A stretch of 46,832 nucleotides of DNA, from positions 1-46,832 of IMG/VR virus record IMGVR_UViG_3300046665_000308. One strand, written 5' to 3'. Positions 46,345 through 46,832 of the stretch are shown here, piece after piece. The stretch is from a virus. Positions within the stretch are counted from its first letter, which is position 1, and each line of letters opens with the position of its first letter. A program made the position numbers and the translations under genes. A model generated the notes under the pieces. The model did no database searches. It had not been told where the DNA came from and saw only the letters and a program-made list of their open reading frames with translations.

Positions 46345-46560
46345 TTGAATAAGTATCTTACATCTAACAGTGTGTGTGAGATGTTTCATATTACCAAGCG
46401 CACACTAAACCGCTGGGAAATTCGAACACCTTGGGGTATTCCATTCCCTGCTCCAGCTTTTGGTTCTGATGGCGGAACTATGAAGCGTTACCTCACTACT
46501 GATGTAATTGAGTGGGAAAATGAATGCCAAAAGAAAGAGCTTTTAAAAAAAGCTATATAA
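46345..46560 (+). CDS. Excisionase / AlpA-type winged-helix protein
   Basis: The frame opens with GTG 46339, but TTG 46345 lies at the right distance from GGAGG, so the start is uncertain; both keep the domain. YLTSNSVCEMFHITKRTLNRW is the AlpA/HTH_17 MerR-like helix-turn-helix and the wing carries FGSDGGTMKRYL. It is the last gene before attR, the usual place of xis in phages with int on the other side of attP. It would bend DNA for excision and may regulate int. Confidence 0.83.
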   Translation: MNKYLTSNSVCEMFHITKRTLNRWEIRTPWGIPFPAPAFGSDGGTMKRYLTTDVIEWENECQKKELLKKAI

Positions 46561-46571
46561 GTAGTTTAGAA

Positions 46572-46622
46572 GCTAACAATCAGTAAACTTGATTAAATTA
46601 GTCCAGATCAATGATTGTTAGC
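46572..46622. repeat. 11-bp inverted repeat after xis
   Basis: GCTAACAATCA (46572-46582) and TGATTGTTAGC (46612-46622) are perfect arms 29 bases apart, with a smaller GAT...ATC pair inside. No T-run follows, so it is not a clear terminator. The right arm overlaps the -35 of the lysC-facing promoter, so a protein bound to it could control that promoter. Confidence 0.55.
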
Positions 46623-46643
46623 ATATTTCCGTTACTATATACT
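46615..46643 (+). promoter_or_regulatory. Prophage promoter facing host lysC
   Basis: TTGTTA (46615-46620), 17 bp, TATACT (46638-46643): the -10 matches 5 of 6 and the -35 4 of 6. Transcription would start near 46650, about 118 bases before the lysC ATG at 46768. It could replace the lost native leader. Confidence 0.6.
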
Positions 46644-46686
46644 GTCCCGAATTTACGGCTTGCTAAAAATCGCAGTAATTTCATTT

Positions 46687-46706
46687 ATGTACATAACGGT
46701 GTACAT
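46687..46706. promoter_or_regulatory. Palindrome ATGTACAT-N4-GTGTACAT near attR
   Basis: The arms match the site at 271-290 near attL. It lies 60 bases before the attR core, inside the predicted leader of lysC. The shared sites suggest binding of Int, Xis or a common regulator at both ends. Confidence 0.6.
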
Positions 46707-46766
46707 AATATGAGACCAAGGAAGCAAGAACATACTTTACCTGTTTTAATACAAGGGTTTAGGCAA

Positions 46767-46787
46767 TATGGCATTAATCGTTCAAAA
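46767..46787. other. attR: attR core: 21-bp direct repeat with attL
   Basis: These bases equal 117-137 and contain the ATG (46768-46770) and first codons of lysC. Beyond the core the frame continues in host sequence (KYGGTSMGTPERILNV), so the repeat allows the full lysC coding sequence to be kept after integration. Confidence 0.93.
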
Positions 46788-46832
46788 ATATGGCGGTACT
46801 TCTATGGGTACCCCCGAGCGCATTTTAAATGT
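46768..46832 (+). CDS. lysC: Host aspartokinase, 5' end (partial), rebuilt at attR
   Basis: The first 21 codons (MALIVQKYGGTSMGTPERIL...) show the kinase start KYGGTSMG of aspartokinases, the first enzyme of lysine, threonine and methionine synthesis. The rest lies beyond the window. The coding sequence is intact here but everything upstream of the ATG is phage DNA, including a possible ribosome-binding site (AAGGGTTTAGG). Its expression in the lysogen must come from phage or read-through transcription. Confidence 0.9.
   Translation, partial: MALIVQKYGGTSMGTPERILN

Larger units (their letters stand above)
117..46787. mobile_element. Complete lambdoid prophage integrated in the 5' end of lysC
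   Basis: The element is bounded by the 21-bp att repeat and carries every module of a temperate siphovirus: integrase and excisionase, CI/Cro/CII switch, O/P-type replication, RecT plus nuclease, terminase, portal, capsid, tail with tape measure, and lysis genes. The structural gene order follows lambda (U-V-G/GT-H-M-L-K-J). I saw no broken core gene, so it may be inducible. Excision would restore an uninterrupted alaS-lysC junction. Confidence 0.95.

Noticed and set aside
46598-46622. IHF-like site near attR (GATCAATGATTGTT)
   Set aside because: It departs from the WATCAANNNNTTR consensus at two places; AT-rich DNA gives such near matches often.

Overview
The window is one complete lambdoid (siphovirus-type) prophage of about 46.7 kb inside an Acinetobacter chromosome, most likely of the A. 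baumannii group. The evidence is the host flanks: the last codons of an alaS-like gene on the left and the first codons of lysC (aspartokinase) on the right, the alaS-lysC order known from Pseudomonas and Acinetobacter. The AT-rich base composition and the phage families present (DUF2280 small terminase, DUF4055 portal) agree. A 21-bp direct repeat (117-137 and 46767-46787) marks attL and attR. The crossover lies in the first codons of lysC, so lysC is rebuilt at attR behind phage DNA.

Layout, left to right. (1) 117-4293, plus strand: attL with phased integrase arm-type repeats, the tyrosine integrase, an SRAP protein and a umuD-umuC pair under a LexA/UmuD-like operator. (2) 4295-34672, minus strand: the late region, read right to left in lambda order: metallopeptidase, small and large terminase, portal, MuF, scaffold, capsid, head-tail connectors, tail terminator, tail tube, G/GT chaperones with a lambda-type GGGAAAG -1 frameshift site, tape measure with a transglycosylase domain, M-, L-, K- and J-like tip proteins, an SGNH-esterase tail fibre, then holins, lysozyme and a small lipoprotein. 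(3) 34786-40995, minus strand: a Q-position gene, nin-like genes, a C5-methyltransferase-like protein, replication genes P and O with origin iterons inside O, cII and cro. (4) 41102-46560, plus strand: cI and the PL-type operon with RecT, a RecE-like nuclease and an excisionase next to attR.

How it works together: CI and Cro act on regularly spaced AAACA-N2/3-TGTTT operators on both sides of cI. PR (minus) drives cro-cII-O-P and the nin-like genes. PL (plus) drives recombination genes and, in the circular phage, would read across attP into int. The late operon holds many intrinsic terminators, so an antiterminator is expected.

The most interesting part is an accessory module (17285-19776) between the tail chaperones and the tape measure gene. 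It looks like a second immunity region on the plan of P22 immI: two divergent Arc/Mnt-type ribbon-helix-helix genes with overlapping face-to-face promoters on a long inverted-repeat operator, an ORF6N antirepressor-family operon, and a predicted antisense RNA (about 19015-19078) with its own near-consensus promoter and terminator, covering the ribosome-binding site of the first operon gene as P22 sar covers ant. Other candidates are an OOP-like antisense RNA between cII and O, a third possible antisense RNA near 12522-12605, a prophage promoter positioned to transcribe host lysC, and a secreted moron whose ribosome-binding site lies in a hairpin.

No gene-free stretch exceeds 300 bases. The longer gaps hold: 53-338, attL and integrase arm sites; 1542-1719, a doubtful 41-codon ORF; 12523-12777, two terminators; 46561-46767, the lysC promoter and a palindrome. 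No tRNA, rRNA, CRISPR array or insertion sequence was seen.
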